A stretch of 55,053 bases of DNA from NCBI GenBank assembly GCA_039812685.1, contig JBDIBB010000007.1, positions 1 through 55,053 on the forward strand, in the 5' to 3' direction. The position numbers and the translations under genes were made by a program. A model generated the notes under the pieces. It was not told the DNA's origin, searched no databases, and was given only the letters and a program-made list of their open reading frames with translations. This document shows positions 16,547-26,812 of the stretch, piece by piece. Positions within the stretch are counted from its first letter, which is position 1, and every line of letters begins with the position of its first letter. Source of the stretch: JBDIBB01 sp039812685 (lineage in GTDB: Bacteria > Acidobacteriota > Vicinamibacteria > Vicinamibacterales > JAFNAJ01).

Positions 16547-17982
16547 ACCACGCCTCCTGACCGCTGCACTTGCAAGAGTAACACGCGCGTCGTACTCGAG
16601 GTCACCCGGGCCCCGGCCGCGATCGCGTGGCCGGCGACCCAGACGATGCGGTCGTGAGCATCGACGACGAGCGGCACCCGATCGCGCTGGGGCCGCGGAA
16701 CCTTCCGATCCACGAAGACATCCTGCAGCTTGCGGCGCCCGGCCATGCCAAGCGGCTGGATCCGGTCGCCCGGCCGCCGGAAGCGGACGGCCAGCACCTC
16801 GCCCACCACGTCGGCGTCCACCACGGCCACGTCAGGGCCCGCCGGCTCGCGAGCCAGTGCCAGCGCCCGGCTGGCGTCAACCGCCCGCAGGTCGGCCGAC
16901 ACCTGCGTTCCGAGGCCCTCCAGACATAAGACGCCGGGAACCGGCAAATGGCACACGACCGGAGGAGAAATCCGACTCCCGCCCTCACGTGACGCCGGCC
17001 GGCGGCCCGGCGCCACAGCCAGCCAGCCATCCCGAAGCGTCACCTCACTCCCGGGCAGCGAGAGGCGCGCCGCGCGGCGGGCCGTGGTCGCCAGAGCCAG
17101 AACGGCCTCGACATGGGCGAACCCGGCGCTCCGGGCGCCGGCCTCCGACAGCCAGGCGCGCACCAGGCGCCGGCGCACCGCCAGGGGCTGTGCCAGCAGC
17201 GCAGCCACGTCGATCCGCCCGGCACCGCCCGTCACCCGCCGCGTCGTCGCCGCCGCCGACGCGGTCAGAGCGTCGAGCGCGGCGTCCTCGCCCGCAGCCA
17301 GTACGGCCACCCGCGCGAGGGCCTCCACGACGCGGGGCGAGAGTTCGGCGGCCAGCAGCGGCAGCACGCGGTGCCGGACGCGGTTCCGGGTCACCGACAG
17401 GTCGGCGTTGCTTGCGTCCTCGCGCCAGGCAAGGCCACGCTCCGACAGGTAGTCGCGCAACTCCTGCCGCCGGATCGCCAGCAGGGGCCTGATCAGGTGG
17501 CCTCGACGCGCCCTGATTCCCGACAGCGCGGACACGCCGGCCCCTCGAGCCAGGCGCAGCAGCACGGTCTCGGCCTGATCGTCCATCGTGTGGCCGGTGG
17601 CCACCAGCGTGGCGCCCAGCGTCTCGCGCGCCCGGGCGAAGGCGGCCTCGCGCAGTTCGCGCCCCTCGGTCTCGATCGAGTGGCCACGCTCGCGCGCCAG
17701 CCGTGCGACGTCGGCCCGCTCCACCACGATCGGCACACCGGTCGCCACCGCGTGGTCGCGGGCGCAGGCTTCGTCGGCATCGGCGGCCGCGCCACGAAGG
17801 CCGTGGTGCACGTGCACCACTCCGGCCAGCGTCGCGCCCAGGGCAGCGCCGGCCTCGGCCAGCAGGTACAGCAAGGCCACGGAATCGCCGCCCCCGGACA
17901 CGGCGGCCACGATGCGATCGTCGCGGCCCACCAGGCCGGACCGACGCATGCTCCCGACGAGCCTCGCGGCGAGAGGAGACAC
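16543..17982 (-). CDS. tilS: tRNA(Ile)-lysidine synthase
   Basis: Attaches lysine to the wobble cytidine of tRNA-Ile(CAU), so that it reads AUA and is charged with Ile. PP-loop ATPase motif AAVSGGGDSVALLYLL is at the N-terminus, followed by HVHHGLRGAAADADE and TGHTMDDQAETVLLRLARG. A TilS substrate-binding and C-terminal domain follow (GRRKLQDVFVDRKVPRPQRDRVPLV). I chose the GTG at 17982 (479 aa) because the usual helix before the PP-loop then starts the protein; an ATG at 18033 and one at 17949 are alternatives. It lies just downstream of a tRNA(CAT), possibly its own substrate. Confidence 0.93.
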
Positions 17983-18037
17983 CTGGAACTGGAACCTGAA
18001 CCCGGGCCGCCCGCGGGAAGCCGCGCGAAACATCAGG

Positions 18038-18114
18038 TGGTGCCGGAGGGCGGACTCGAACCGCCGACCTGGCGCTTATGAGACGCCCGCTCTAACCGGC
18101 TGAGCTACTCCGGC
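18038..18114 (-). tRNA. tRNA with CAT anticodon (elongator Met or Ile2)
   Basis: Complete cloverleaf of 77 nt: acceptor GCCGGAG/CTCCGGC, D-arm GCTC..GAGC, anticodon stem GGCGT/GCGCC with loop CTCATAA, T-arm GGCGG TTCGAGT CCGCC, discriminator A and an encoded CCA. Anticodon CAT could be elongator Met or the lysidine-modified Ile2; it does not have the initiator pattern (acceptor 1-72 is a normal G-C pair). Met versus Ile2 cannot be settled by eye. A TATAAT lies upstream. The next gene is tilS. Confidence 0.93.
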
Positions 18115-18166
18115 ACCCGGCGCTGCACGCCCCACGCGGGGGCAGGCGGCGAGAGCGCAAGCGGCA

Positions 18167-18172
18167 ATTATA
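18167..18172 (-). promoter_or_regulatory. Candidate -10 for the tRNA-tilS-ftsH unit
   Basis: TATAAT on the minus strand, a perfect -10, about 52 nt before the tRNA 5' end. No consensus -35 at 16-18 nt. The remaining bases up to 18269 are GC-rich without a gene. Confidence 0.6.
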
Positions 18173-18269
18173 CGGGCAGGAAATCGAAAGTGGGAAACGG
18201 GAAATGCGGACGGCGCGGGCCGCCGGCCCCGCCGGCGCCGCCACCGACGGCATGCCCACTGGCCGCGGC

Positions 18270-19211
18270 TCACTCCCGGAGCGCCGCCGCGATGAGCGGA
18301 ATGAGGATTTCATGGTGCCCGATCAGCGACACGCCCTGACCCAGGCCGCGCGTCGGCCGCTCGACGACGTTGGTCTGCGGCCGGTAGTGCCGGATGAAGT
18401 CGAGGTTGGCCGTCGTCAGGCCATCGAGCGAGATGCCGCGGTTGCGAACCAGCGCCACCGCCTTCAAGAACACCTCCGGCAGCACGACGGCCGACCCGCA
18501 GTTGAGGTAGACGCCGCCTGCCAGCCTCGAGACCGAGGCCGTGAAGAAGCGGAAGTCGCGCAGGCTGCCCTCGCCAATGGCGCCGCCCGAGGCGGCCGGG
18601 TGCATGTGGACGATGTCTGCGCCGATGGTGACGTGGACCGTCACCGGCACCGCGTGACGAGCCGCCGCGCACAGCAGGCTGGCGCCGGCATACGCCGCCC
18701 GGTCCGGGACGGCCAGCCACTCGACGATCGACTGGCCCAGGCCGCACCCGCGCGCCACGCCGGCGTTGACCGCGCCGTTCAGGCTGACGCCGGTCTCCTC
18801 CGCCATGCCGAAGGTGCCCGGTCCGAGCGCCGCATCCACGTCCTCGGAGGTCTGCCCGCCGACCGCGATCTCGAAATCGTGGATCATCGCGGCACCGTTG
18901 AGCGCCAGCGCCGAGACGTAGCCCCGCCACATCAGGTCGATCAGGACGGGCGCCAGTCCGGTCTTGATGACGTGGCCGCCCAGTCCCCAGATGATCGGAC
19001 GCCCGGCGGCGCGCGCGGTGCGGAGGGCCGACACCAGCCGACGGAGGCTTCCGCCGGCCAGGACGTCGGGCAGGCTGTCGAGCCACTCGCTCACCGGCGC
19101 TCCCGGCGGAGGCACGCGCGCGAACTGCTCGACGCGCACCTTGCTCTCGCGCGAGGCGAGCGGGTACGTCCGGACATCGTCGAGCGGGAACTCGGTGTAG
19201 GTGAGCTTCAT
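18270..19211 (-). CDS. Deoxyhypusine-synthase-like protein
   Basis: 313-aa protein with the deoxyhypusine-synthase-like NAD-binding fold: IIWGLGGHVIKTGLAPVLIDL, ALNGAAMIHDFEIAVGGQTSEDVD, FGMAEETG, and VTVHVTIGADIVHMHPA. True deoxyhypusine synthase modifies eukaryotic and archaeal eIF5A; bacterial homologues are often related to homospermidine or other polyamine synthases, or have no known substrate. There is no eIF5A/EF-P gene nearby. It follows queA by about 32 nt and may be co-transcribed with it. Function is open. Confidence 0.7.
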   Translation of the reverse strand: MKLTYTEFPLDDVRTYPLASRESKVRVEQFARVPPPGAPVSEWLDSLPDVLAGGSLRRLVSALRTARAAGRPIIWGLGGHVIKTGLAPVLIDLMWRGYVSALALNGAAMIHDFEIAVGGQTSEDVDAALGPGTFGMAEETGVSLNGAVNAGVARGCGLGQSIVEWLAVPDRAAYAGASLLCAAARHAVPVTVHVTIGADIVHMHPAASGGAIGEGSLRDFRFFTASVSRLAGGVYLNCGSAVVLPEVFLKAVALVRNRGISLDGLTTANLDFIRHYRPQTNVVERPTRGLGQGVSLIGHHEILIPLIAAALRE

Positions 19212-19243
19212 GGGCTTGGGGTCCGGGGGCTCGAGGCCGGGCG

Positions 19244-20311
19244 TCAGACGATCAGCATCGCGTCGCCGTAGCTGTAGAAACGGAACCGCCGCATCACGGC
19301 TTCCTCGTAGGCAGCCAGCACGCGATCGCGTCCCGCGAGGGCCGACACCAGCACGAGCAGCGACGACCGCGGCACGTGGAAATTGGTGAAGAGGCCGGAC
19401 ACCACGCGAAAGCGGTGTCCCGGCCGGATGAAGAGCGAGGATGGCCGGCGGCCAGCCGCCACGCGCGGCACGCCGCCAGGTCCGTCGTCAGCCTCGGCGC
19501 GGAGCGCGGCGCTCTCCAGCGCCCGGGTCGTCGTCGTGCCGACGGCAATCACGCGCCGGCCCTCGGCGAGGGCGAGATCGATGCGCGTGGCCGCGTCGAC
19601 GCTCACCTCGTATTCCTCATCGTCGACGACGTGGTCCTCGATCCGCTCGGCTCGCAACGGCTTGAACGTCCCGTAGCCGACGTGCAGCGTCACCGCCACG
19701 CGCTCGACGCCGACCGCCTCGATGGCCTGCAGCAGTGCCGGCGTGAAGTGCAGCCCTGCCGTCGGCGCCGCCACCGATCCCCGCGCCCGCGCGAACACCG
19801 TCTGGTAACGATCGCGATCGGCCGCCGTGTCTGGACGTTTGATGTACGGCGGCAGCGGCACGTGTCCGATGGCGTCGATGATGGTATCGACTGCACCGTC
19901 GCCGGCCTGCAGTCCGATGACGCGCCGGCCGAACCCGATGCGCTCCAGGATCGTCGCGTGCAGCCGGCCACCGGCGCCTTCGCAGACGAACCGCTCCCCA
20001 ACCCGCAGCTTCTGTCCCGGGTGGACCAGCGCGTCCCAGCGCTCCGCGTCGAGCCGGCGCAGCAGCAGGCACTGCACGGCGCCGCCGCTCGGCACGCGAT
20101 GCCCGAGCAGCCGTGCGGGGAACACGCGAGTGTCGTTGACGACCAGCAGGTCGCCGGCCCTCAGCAGCCGCGGCAGCGCGGCCACGGTCGTGCACGTGGT
20201 CGCGCCCGTCCGGCGGTCGAGCACCATCAGGCGCGAGTCGCCGCGCGCGGATGGCGGCGCCTGCGCGATGAGGTCGTCGGGCAGGTGGAAGTCGAAGTCG
20301 GACGTGCGCAT
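19244..20311 (-). CDS. queA: tRNA preQ1(34) S-adenosylmethionine ribosyltransferase-isomerase
   Basis: Transfers and isomerises the ribosyl part of SAM to preQ1 in tRNA, giving epoxyqueuosine. 355 aa, full length. Signatures: DFDFHLPDDLIAQAP at the N-terminus, LVVNDTRVFPARLLG, the central AAPTAGLHFTPALL and LHVGYGTFKPL, and the C-terminal FTNFHVPRSSLLVLVSALAG. Start ATG at 20311 with TACGCT-like and TATGGG-like sequences just upstream. It is divergent from the epimerase gene, and no other queuosine genes are in the window. Confidence 0.96.
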   Translation of the reverse strand: MRTSDFDFHLPDDLIAQAPPSARGDSRLMVLDRRTGATTCTTVAALPRLLRAGDLLVVNDTRVFPARLLGHRVPSGGAVQCLLLRRLDAERWDALVHPGQKLRVGERFVCEGAGGRLHATILERIGFGRRVIGLQAGDGAVDTIIDAIGHVPLPPYIKRPDTAADRDRYQTVFARARGSVAAPTAGLHFTPALLQAIEAVGVERVAVTLHVGYGTFKPLRAERIEDHVVDDEEYEVSVDAATRIDLALAEGRRVIAVGTTTTRALESAALRAEADDGPGGVPRVAAGRRPSSLFIRPGHRFRVVSGLFTNFHVPRSSLLVLVSALAGRDRVLAAYEEAVMRRFRFYSYGDAMLIV

Positions 20312-20418
20312 GGGGGCGGCAACTGCCCATAGCGTATCGCGTTGGAGGAGGCCGCCGCGGGTGCGCGAGGGTCGACCGCCGCTGGGCGGGCAAGGGTGAC
20401 ATCAGGCCGCAGGGGCGC

Positions 20419-20424
20419 TACGCT
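20419..20424 (+). promoter_or_regulatory. Candidate -10 (leaderless) for the TIGR01777-type epimerase
   Basis: TACGCT ending 9 nt before the ATG at 20434; no ribosome binding site is visible in the 9 nt. The region 20312-20433 is the shared upstream region with queA. Confidence 0.4.
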
Positions 20425-20433
20425 GGACGCGCC

Positions 20434-21330
20434 ATGCGCATCGCGGTGACCGGCGCGTCGGGCTTCATCGGCTCGAACCTGGCTGCCCGGCTCGGCACGT
20501 CGGGACACGAGGTGGTGCGCCTGTCGCGCCGCACCCCGCCCGGACCCGGCGCCGCGGCATGGAATCCGGCCACCGGACGGATCGACACGAACGCCCTGGG
20601 GACAGTCGACGCGATGGTGCACCTGGCGGGGGCCGGCATCGCCGATCGACGATGGTCGGAGGCCCGCAAGCGCGCGATACGCGACAGCCGCGCCGGGGCG
20701 ACGGCCGCCCTGTGCCGCTCGCTTGCCGCCTTGCCCGAGCCGCCTCGCACCCTGGTGTGCGCGTCGGCCGTCGGATTCTACGGCGACAGGGGTGACGAGG
20801 TCCTCACCGAGGCGAGCGCCGGGGGCACGGACTTCCTCGCCGGCGTCTGCGCCGAGTGGGAGGCCGCCGCCGATCCCGCCCGCGAGGCCGGCCTGCGCGT
20901 CGTCCACGCACGCTTCGGCCTCGTCCTCAGCGCCAGTGGCGGAGCCCTCGCCCGGATGCTCACGCCTTTCCGGCTCGGCGCCGGCGGGCGGCTCGGCAGC
21001 GGACGCCAGTACATGTCCTGGGTGGACCTCGACGACGCGATCGAGGCCCTGCTGCACGCGATCGAGACGCCTGCCGTCAGCGGGCCCATGAACGTCACCG
21101 GCCCGCTGCCGGTGACCAACGCCGAGTTCACCGCCACGCTCGCGCGGGTGCTGCGCCGGCCTGCCGTCGTGCCGGTGCCGGCCTTCGCGCTCCGGCTGTT
21201 GTTCGGGGAGCTGGCGGGCCCGCTCCTGATCGGGGGCCAGCGCGTGCTGCCACGGGTGCTCGAGCTCAGCGGCTACAGGTTCCGGCACCCGACGCTGGAA
21301 CAGGCGCTCTTCCACGCCCTCGATCGCTGA
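20434..21330 (+). CDS. NAD-dependent epimerase, TIGR01777/YfcH family
   Basis: 298-aa short-chain-dehydrogenase-like protein with a Rossmann start MRIAVTGASGFIGSNLAARL and a mid segment VDAMVHLAGAGIADRRWSEARK. VCASAVGFYGDRGDEVLTE holds the YfcH-type Tyr, and FRLGAGGRLGSGRQYMSWV and GPMNVTGPLPVTN lie further on. The C-terminal DUF1731-like part has LLFGELAGPLLIGGQRVLPRVLE. Substrate unknown. Possibly a leaderless mRNA. Confidence 0.85.
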   Translation: MRIAVTGASGFIGSNLAARLGTSGHEVVRLSRRTPPGPGAAAWNPATGRIDTNALGTVDAMVHLAGAGIADRRWSEARKRAIRDSRAGATAALCRSLAALPEPPRTLVCASAVGFYGDRGDEVLTEASAGGTDFLAGVCAEWEAAADPAREAGLRVVHARFGLVLSASGGALARMLTPFRLGAGGRLGSGRQYMSWVDLDDAIEALLHAIETPAVSGPMNVTGPLPVTNAEFTATLARVLRRPAVVPVPAFALRLLFGELAGPLLIGGQRVLPRVLELSGYRFRHPTLEQALFHALDR

Positions 21331-21363
21331 ATCCGTCTGGCGCCGCGGCTGTCACGATTGAAG

Positions 21364-21369
21364 TAGACT
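21364..21369 (+). promoter_or_regulatory. Candidate -10 for the leader ORF and glgX
   Basis: TAGACT, 9 nt before a GTG at 21379 that opens a 43-codon ORF ending on the glgX start. No clear -35. Confidence 0.4.
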
Positions 21370-21378
21370 CGTGCCGTC

Positions 21379-21506
21379 GTGGCCACGGTCTTCCTTCTCC
21401 CCGTCGTCGATGGCGGCCCTGCGGGGCCAGATATCATGAGCATGCGGCGCGGGCCGCGCCTGCCCGTCGCCGTACCCGTGCGCGGCGGCGCCGGCGGTGG
21501 ACGGGC

Positions 21507-21510
<4 letters not shown>
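21379..21510 (+). CDS. Putative 43-aa leader ORF coupled to glgX
   Basis: A GTG at 21379 opens a 43-codon frame beginning (M)ATVFLLPVVDGGPAG and ending GGAGGGRA. Its TGA (21508-21510) overlaps the glgX GTG (21507-21509) as GTGA. It lies 9 nt after a TAGACT -10-like hexamer. The peptide has no known domain, and its arginine- and glycine-rich end makes real expression uncertain. It could be a coupling or attenuating leader. An internal ATG at 21436 follows a TATCAT and is another possible start. Confidence 0.35.
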
Positions 21511-23639
<2,129 letters not shown>

Positions 23640-23727
23640 CGATCGCCTGCGGTGTGGACCCGCGCGGAGGCCTCGGACCGCAGCCCAGTCCCCTCAGCCA
23701 GCCCTCCGGCCCCGGACCTCCAACCCC

Positions 23728-23733
23728 TACAAT
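23728..23733 (+). promoter_or_regulatory. Candidate -10 (leaderless) for glgE
   Basis: TACAAT, 7 nt before the ATG at 23741. An upstream ATG at 23732 overlaps the hexamer itself and so is less likely to be the start. Confidence 0.5.
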
Positions 23734-23740
23734 GTCCCCC

Positions 23741-25810
23741 ATGCGTCCCGAACAGCCCTATCGCACCATCATCGAGAACGTCCAGCCGACGGTCGACGGC
23801 GGCCTTCATCCCGTCAAGCGCGTGCCCGGCGAGGTGATCGACGTCACGGCCGACATCTTCACCGACGGCCACGACATCGTGCGGGCGCTGCTGCGCTGGC
23901 GGAGCCTCGACCCGGCCGGCGTGCCCAACGGCGGCTGGCTCGAGTGCCCGCTCGTCGCGCTGGGCAACGACGAGTGGACGGCCGCCATCCACGTCGAACG
24001 CGAGGGATGGATGGAATACCACGTGGAGGCGTGGGTGGATCGGTTTGCGACGTGGCGACGGGATCTCCGCAAGAAGCACCAGGCGCGCCAGGACGTGACG
24101 AGCGAACTGCTCGAGGGCGCTGCCATGGTGCGCGCGGTGGCCGATCGGATCGACCCGCCAGGCAGCGGTGGCGAGGCCCGGCGCGTCGAGCGGCCGACCG
24201 GCGTGGACACCGATGCCGCGTGGCTGCGCGCCAGCGCCGCGGTGCTCGCCGGCGAGGCCCGGCAGGACGTGCGCGTGCAGGCGGCCGAGGATCCCCACCT
24301 GCTCGCTCAGATGGAACGCCACGCCGAGCGTTTCGCCGCCGTGTCCTCGCCGGTGTACTCGGCGCTGGTCGAGCCGGTGCGGGCCCGCTTCGGCGCCTGG
24401 TACGAGATGTTCCCGCGCTCGGCCGGCCCCGATCCGCGGCGCAGCGCGACGTTCGACGAGGCCGCCCAGCGGCTGCCGGAGATCGCCGCGCTCGGGTTCG
24501 ACGTCCTCTACCTGCCGCCGATCCACCCCATCGGACGGACCTTCCGCAAGGGCCCGAACAACACCCTCACGGCAGGGCCCAACGACCCTGGCAGCCCTTG
24601 GGCCATCGGCAGCGAGGCCGGCGGGCACAAGGCGGTGGAGCCGGGACTGGGCGATCTGGACGCCTTCGATCGCTTCCTCGCGCGGGCCCGGGCGCTCGGG
24701 CTGGAGCGCGCGCTCGACCTCGCGCTCCAGTGCTCGCCGGACCATCCCTACGTCAAGGAGCACCCCGAGTGGTTCCGTCATCGTCCCGACGGGACGATCA
24801 AGTACGCCGAGAACCCGCCCAAGAAGTACCAGGACATCTACCCCTTCGACTTCGAGTGCACCGACTGGCCCGCGCTGTGGGACGAGCTGAAGTCGGTGGT
24901 GGAGTTCTGGATCGACCACGGCGTCCACATCTTCCGCGTCGACAACCCGCACACCAAGCCGTTCCGCTTCTGGCAGTGGCTGATTCGCGAGATCCGCGCC
25001 TACCGGCCCGGCATCGTCTTCCTCTCCGAGGCGTTCACGCGACCGACGGTGATGAAGCACCTCGCGAAGATCGGCTTCTCGCAGTCCTACAGCTACTTCA
25101 CCTGGAAGAACTCGAAGCCCGACCTGATGGAGTGGCTCGCCGAGTTCGTGCAGAGTGACGTCCACGAGTACATGCGGCTGAACCTCTTCGCCAACACGCC
25201 CGACATCCTGCACGAGTACCTGCAGAAGGGCGGGCGGCCCGCCTTCCAGGTGCGCCTCATCCTCGCGGCCACGCTGGGCGCCACCTACGGCATCTACAGT
25301 GGCTTCGAACTGTGCGAGGGCCGTGCCGTTCCCGGCACCGAGGAGTACCTCGATTCCGAGAAATACCAGTTCAGGAAGTGGGACTGGGACCGGCCGGGCC
25401 ACATCAAGGCGCTCGTCGCCCATGTGAACGTGCTCCGGCGCGAGAACCCCGCGCTGCAGAACGACGGGAGCCTCACGTTCCACGCGTGCGACAACCCCCA
25501 CGTCATCGCCTACAGCAAGCAGGACCGCAACCGGTCGAACCTGCTGCTGACCATCGTGAACCTCCACCCCTTCGACACGCAGCACGCCATGGTGCAGGTG
25601 CCGGTGGTCGAGTGGGGCCTCGATCCGCAGCACTATCAGGTGGACGACCTGCTCAGCGGCGAGCACTACCACTGGCGTGGCGAGTGGAACTACGTGCGCC
25701 TCGACCCCGGCTTCCGCCCCGCGCACATCCTGCGGGTGCCGGCGATGCGCCGCGAACACCACGCGGGACACCCGTCGACGCCGCCCCCGGCCGTCATGCC
25801 GGGACACTGA
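23741..25810 (+). CDS. glgE: Alpha-1,4-glucan:maltose-1-phosphate maltosyltransferase
   Basis: Adds maltosyl units from maltose-1-phosphate to alpha-1,4-glucan (GH13 subfamily 3). 689 aa from the ATG at 23741. The N-terminal domain has RTIIENVQPTVDGG and PVKRVPGEVIDVTADIF. GlgE hallmarks follow: FGAWYEMFPRS, YLPPIHPIGRTFRKG, ENPPKKYQDIYP, the nucleophile in FRVDNPHTKP (D401) and the acid in FLSEAFTRP (E430). The C-terminal domain is normal. It follows glgX by about 100 nt with its own TACAAT. Maltokinase and TreS, the enzymes that supply the donor, are elsewhere in the window. Confidence 0.97.
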   Translation: MRPEQPYRTIIENVQPTVDGGLHPVKRVPGEVIDVTADIFTDGHDIVRALLRWRSLDPAGVPNGGWLECPLVALGNDEWTAAIHVEREGWMEYHVEAWVDRFATWRRDLRKKHQARQDVTSELLEGAAMVRAVADRIDPPGSGGEARRVERPTGVDTDAAWLRASAAVLAGEARQDVRVQAAEDPHLLAQMERHAERFAAVSSPVYSALVEPVRARFGAWYEMFPRSAGPDPRRSATFDEAAQRLPEIAALGFDVLYLPPIHPIGRTFRKGPNNTLTAGPNDPGSPWAIGSEAGGHKAVEPGLGDLDAFDRFLARARALGLERALDLALQCSPDHPYVKEHPEWFRHRPDGTIKYAENPPKKYQDIYPFDFECTDWPALWDELKSVVEFWIDHGVHIFRVDNPHTKPFRFWQWLIREIRAYRPGIVFLSEAFTRPTVMKHLAKIGFSQSYSYFTWKNSKPDLMEWLAEFVQSDVHEYMRLNLFANTPDILHEYLQKGGRPAFQVRLILAATLGATYGIYSGFELCEGRAVPGTEEYLDSEKYQFRKWDWDRPGHIKALVAHVNVLRRENPALQNDGSLTFHACDNPHVIAYSKQDRNRSNLLLTIVNLHPFDTQHAMVQVPVVEWGLDPQHYQVDDLLSGEHYHWRGEWNYVRLDPGFRPAHILRVPAMRREHHAGHPSTPPPAVMPGH

Positions 25811-25824
25811 CGCGGCAGCGCCGG

Positions 25825-26751
25825 CTACGGCGCCCCCGCCCGCGCCGCGGCCTGCAGCCCCCGCAACGTGGCCAGCGCCCGCTCGGCATCGGCCGCCGGC
25901 ACGAACAGGTGATCGTGCCGCAGCGCCGACACCACGTTGCAGGCGATGCCGGCGCGCGCGAGCGCATCGCTCACCGCCGCCACCAGCCCCACCACGTGCA
26001 GGTCGGAATCCACCTCGAGCGTGATCTGGCGGAACACGCCATGGTACGGCAGCCCGCCGCGCTCGGCATCGCGCCGCGAGAGAATCGCGCTGGCGCCCTC
26101 CGCCTCCTCGAAGACGACGACGGGAACGGCCCCGTCAGGCAGGGCGCCCCGCACGCCGACGAACACGAACTCGTCTGCCTGCAATCGCGGCGACAGTGCC
26201 CGAAGCAGGAGGCGCGCGTCGGCGGAAGCCACAGCGGGCGGCTCGAGCCGCGACAGCCGCTGCCAGTGACGCTCGAAGTACCCGAGCGGCTCCCCGGCTT
26301 CGCCGAGCGCCGCCTCGAGCACCTCGCCTACGACGATGGCGTGGTCGCCTCCGTCGTAGAGCCGCCAGAGACGGCAGTCGATCCACGCGAGGCATCCGGC
26401 CAGCCACGGGCTGCCGGAACGGCCCGCGACGAGCGGCACTCCCGCGAATCGATCGTCGACACCGGGGAGCAGGCCGGCGAACCGCAGGCCGAGCTCGCGC
26501 TGCTGCACACCGAGGATACTGACCCCGAATCGCTGGCCGCGCTCGATCAGCCCCAGCGCGTCCAGGCGCCGCGCGGCGCACAGCAGCACCAGCGGCGGCT
26601 CCAGGCTGAGGCTGGCAAAGGAACTGGCGGTGAACCCGGCACGCTCGCCGCCAGCATCGACGGTCACCACCGTGACGCCGCTGGCGAAGCGGGCGAGCAC
26701 ATGACGAAAGAGATGGGACGATGCGGATCCGTCAACCGGCGGCGACGACAC
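25825..26751 (-). CDS. Flavin reductase domain fused to CASTOR-type ACT domains
   Basis: 308 aa from the GTG at 26751, which lies 7 nt after a TAGGCT hexamer. The N-terminal part (about 12-168) is an FMN-binding flavin reductase: FRHVLARFASGVTVVT, FTASSFASLSLEPPLVLLC, FGVSIL, HAIVVGEV. The C-terminal part (about 180-300) is an ACT protein of the type usually found alone: FVFVGV, AILSRRDAERGGL, FRQITLEVDSDLHVVGLVAAVS, GIACNVVSALRHDHLFVP. Such ACT pairs bind amino acids, so the fusion suggests amino-acid-gated flavin reduction. It converges with glgE and shares a 13-nt promoter block with nth. Confidence 0.8.
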   Translation of the reverse strand: MSSPPVDGSASSHLFRHVLARFASGVTVVTVDAGGERAGFTASSFASLSLEPPLVLLCAARRLDALGLIERGQRFGVSILGVQQRELGLRFAGLLPGVDDRFAGVPLVAGRSGSPWLAGCLAWIDCRLWRLYDGGDHAIVVGEVLEAALGEAGEPLGYFERHWQRLSRLEPPAVASADARLLLRALSPRLQADEFVFVGVRGALPDGAVPVVVFEEAEGASAILSRRDAERGGLPYHGVFRQITLEVDSDLHVVGLVAAVSDALARAGIACNVVSALRHDHLFVPAADAERALATLRGLQAAARAGAP

Positions 26752-26758
26752 GACGAGT

Positions 26759-26764
26759 AGCCTA
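26759..26764 (-). promoter_or_regulatory. Candidate -10 (leaderless) for the flavin reductase-ACT gene
   Basis: TAGGCT on the minus strand, 7 nt before the GTG at 26751, inside the 13-nt block shared with nth (plus-strand 26758-26770). Confidence 0.5.
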
Positions 26765-26812
26765 CCGCAGTCGGGGGGCGACCCGGCAGCCGCCCCCGAC
26801 GGCAAGGCCGGA

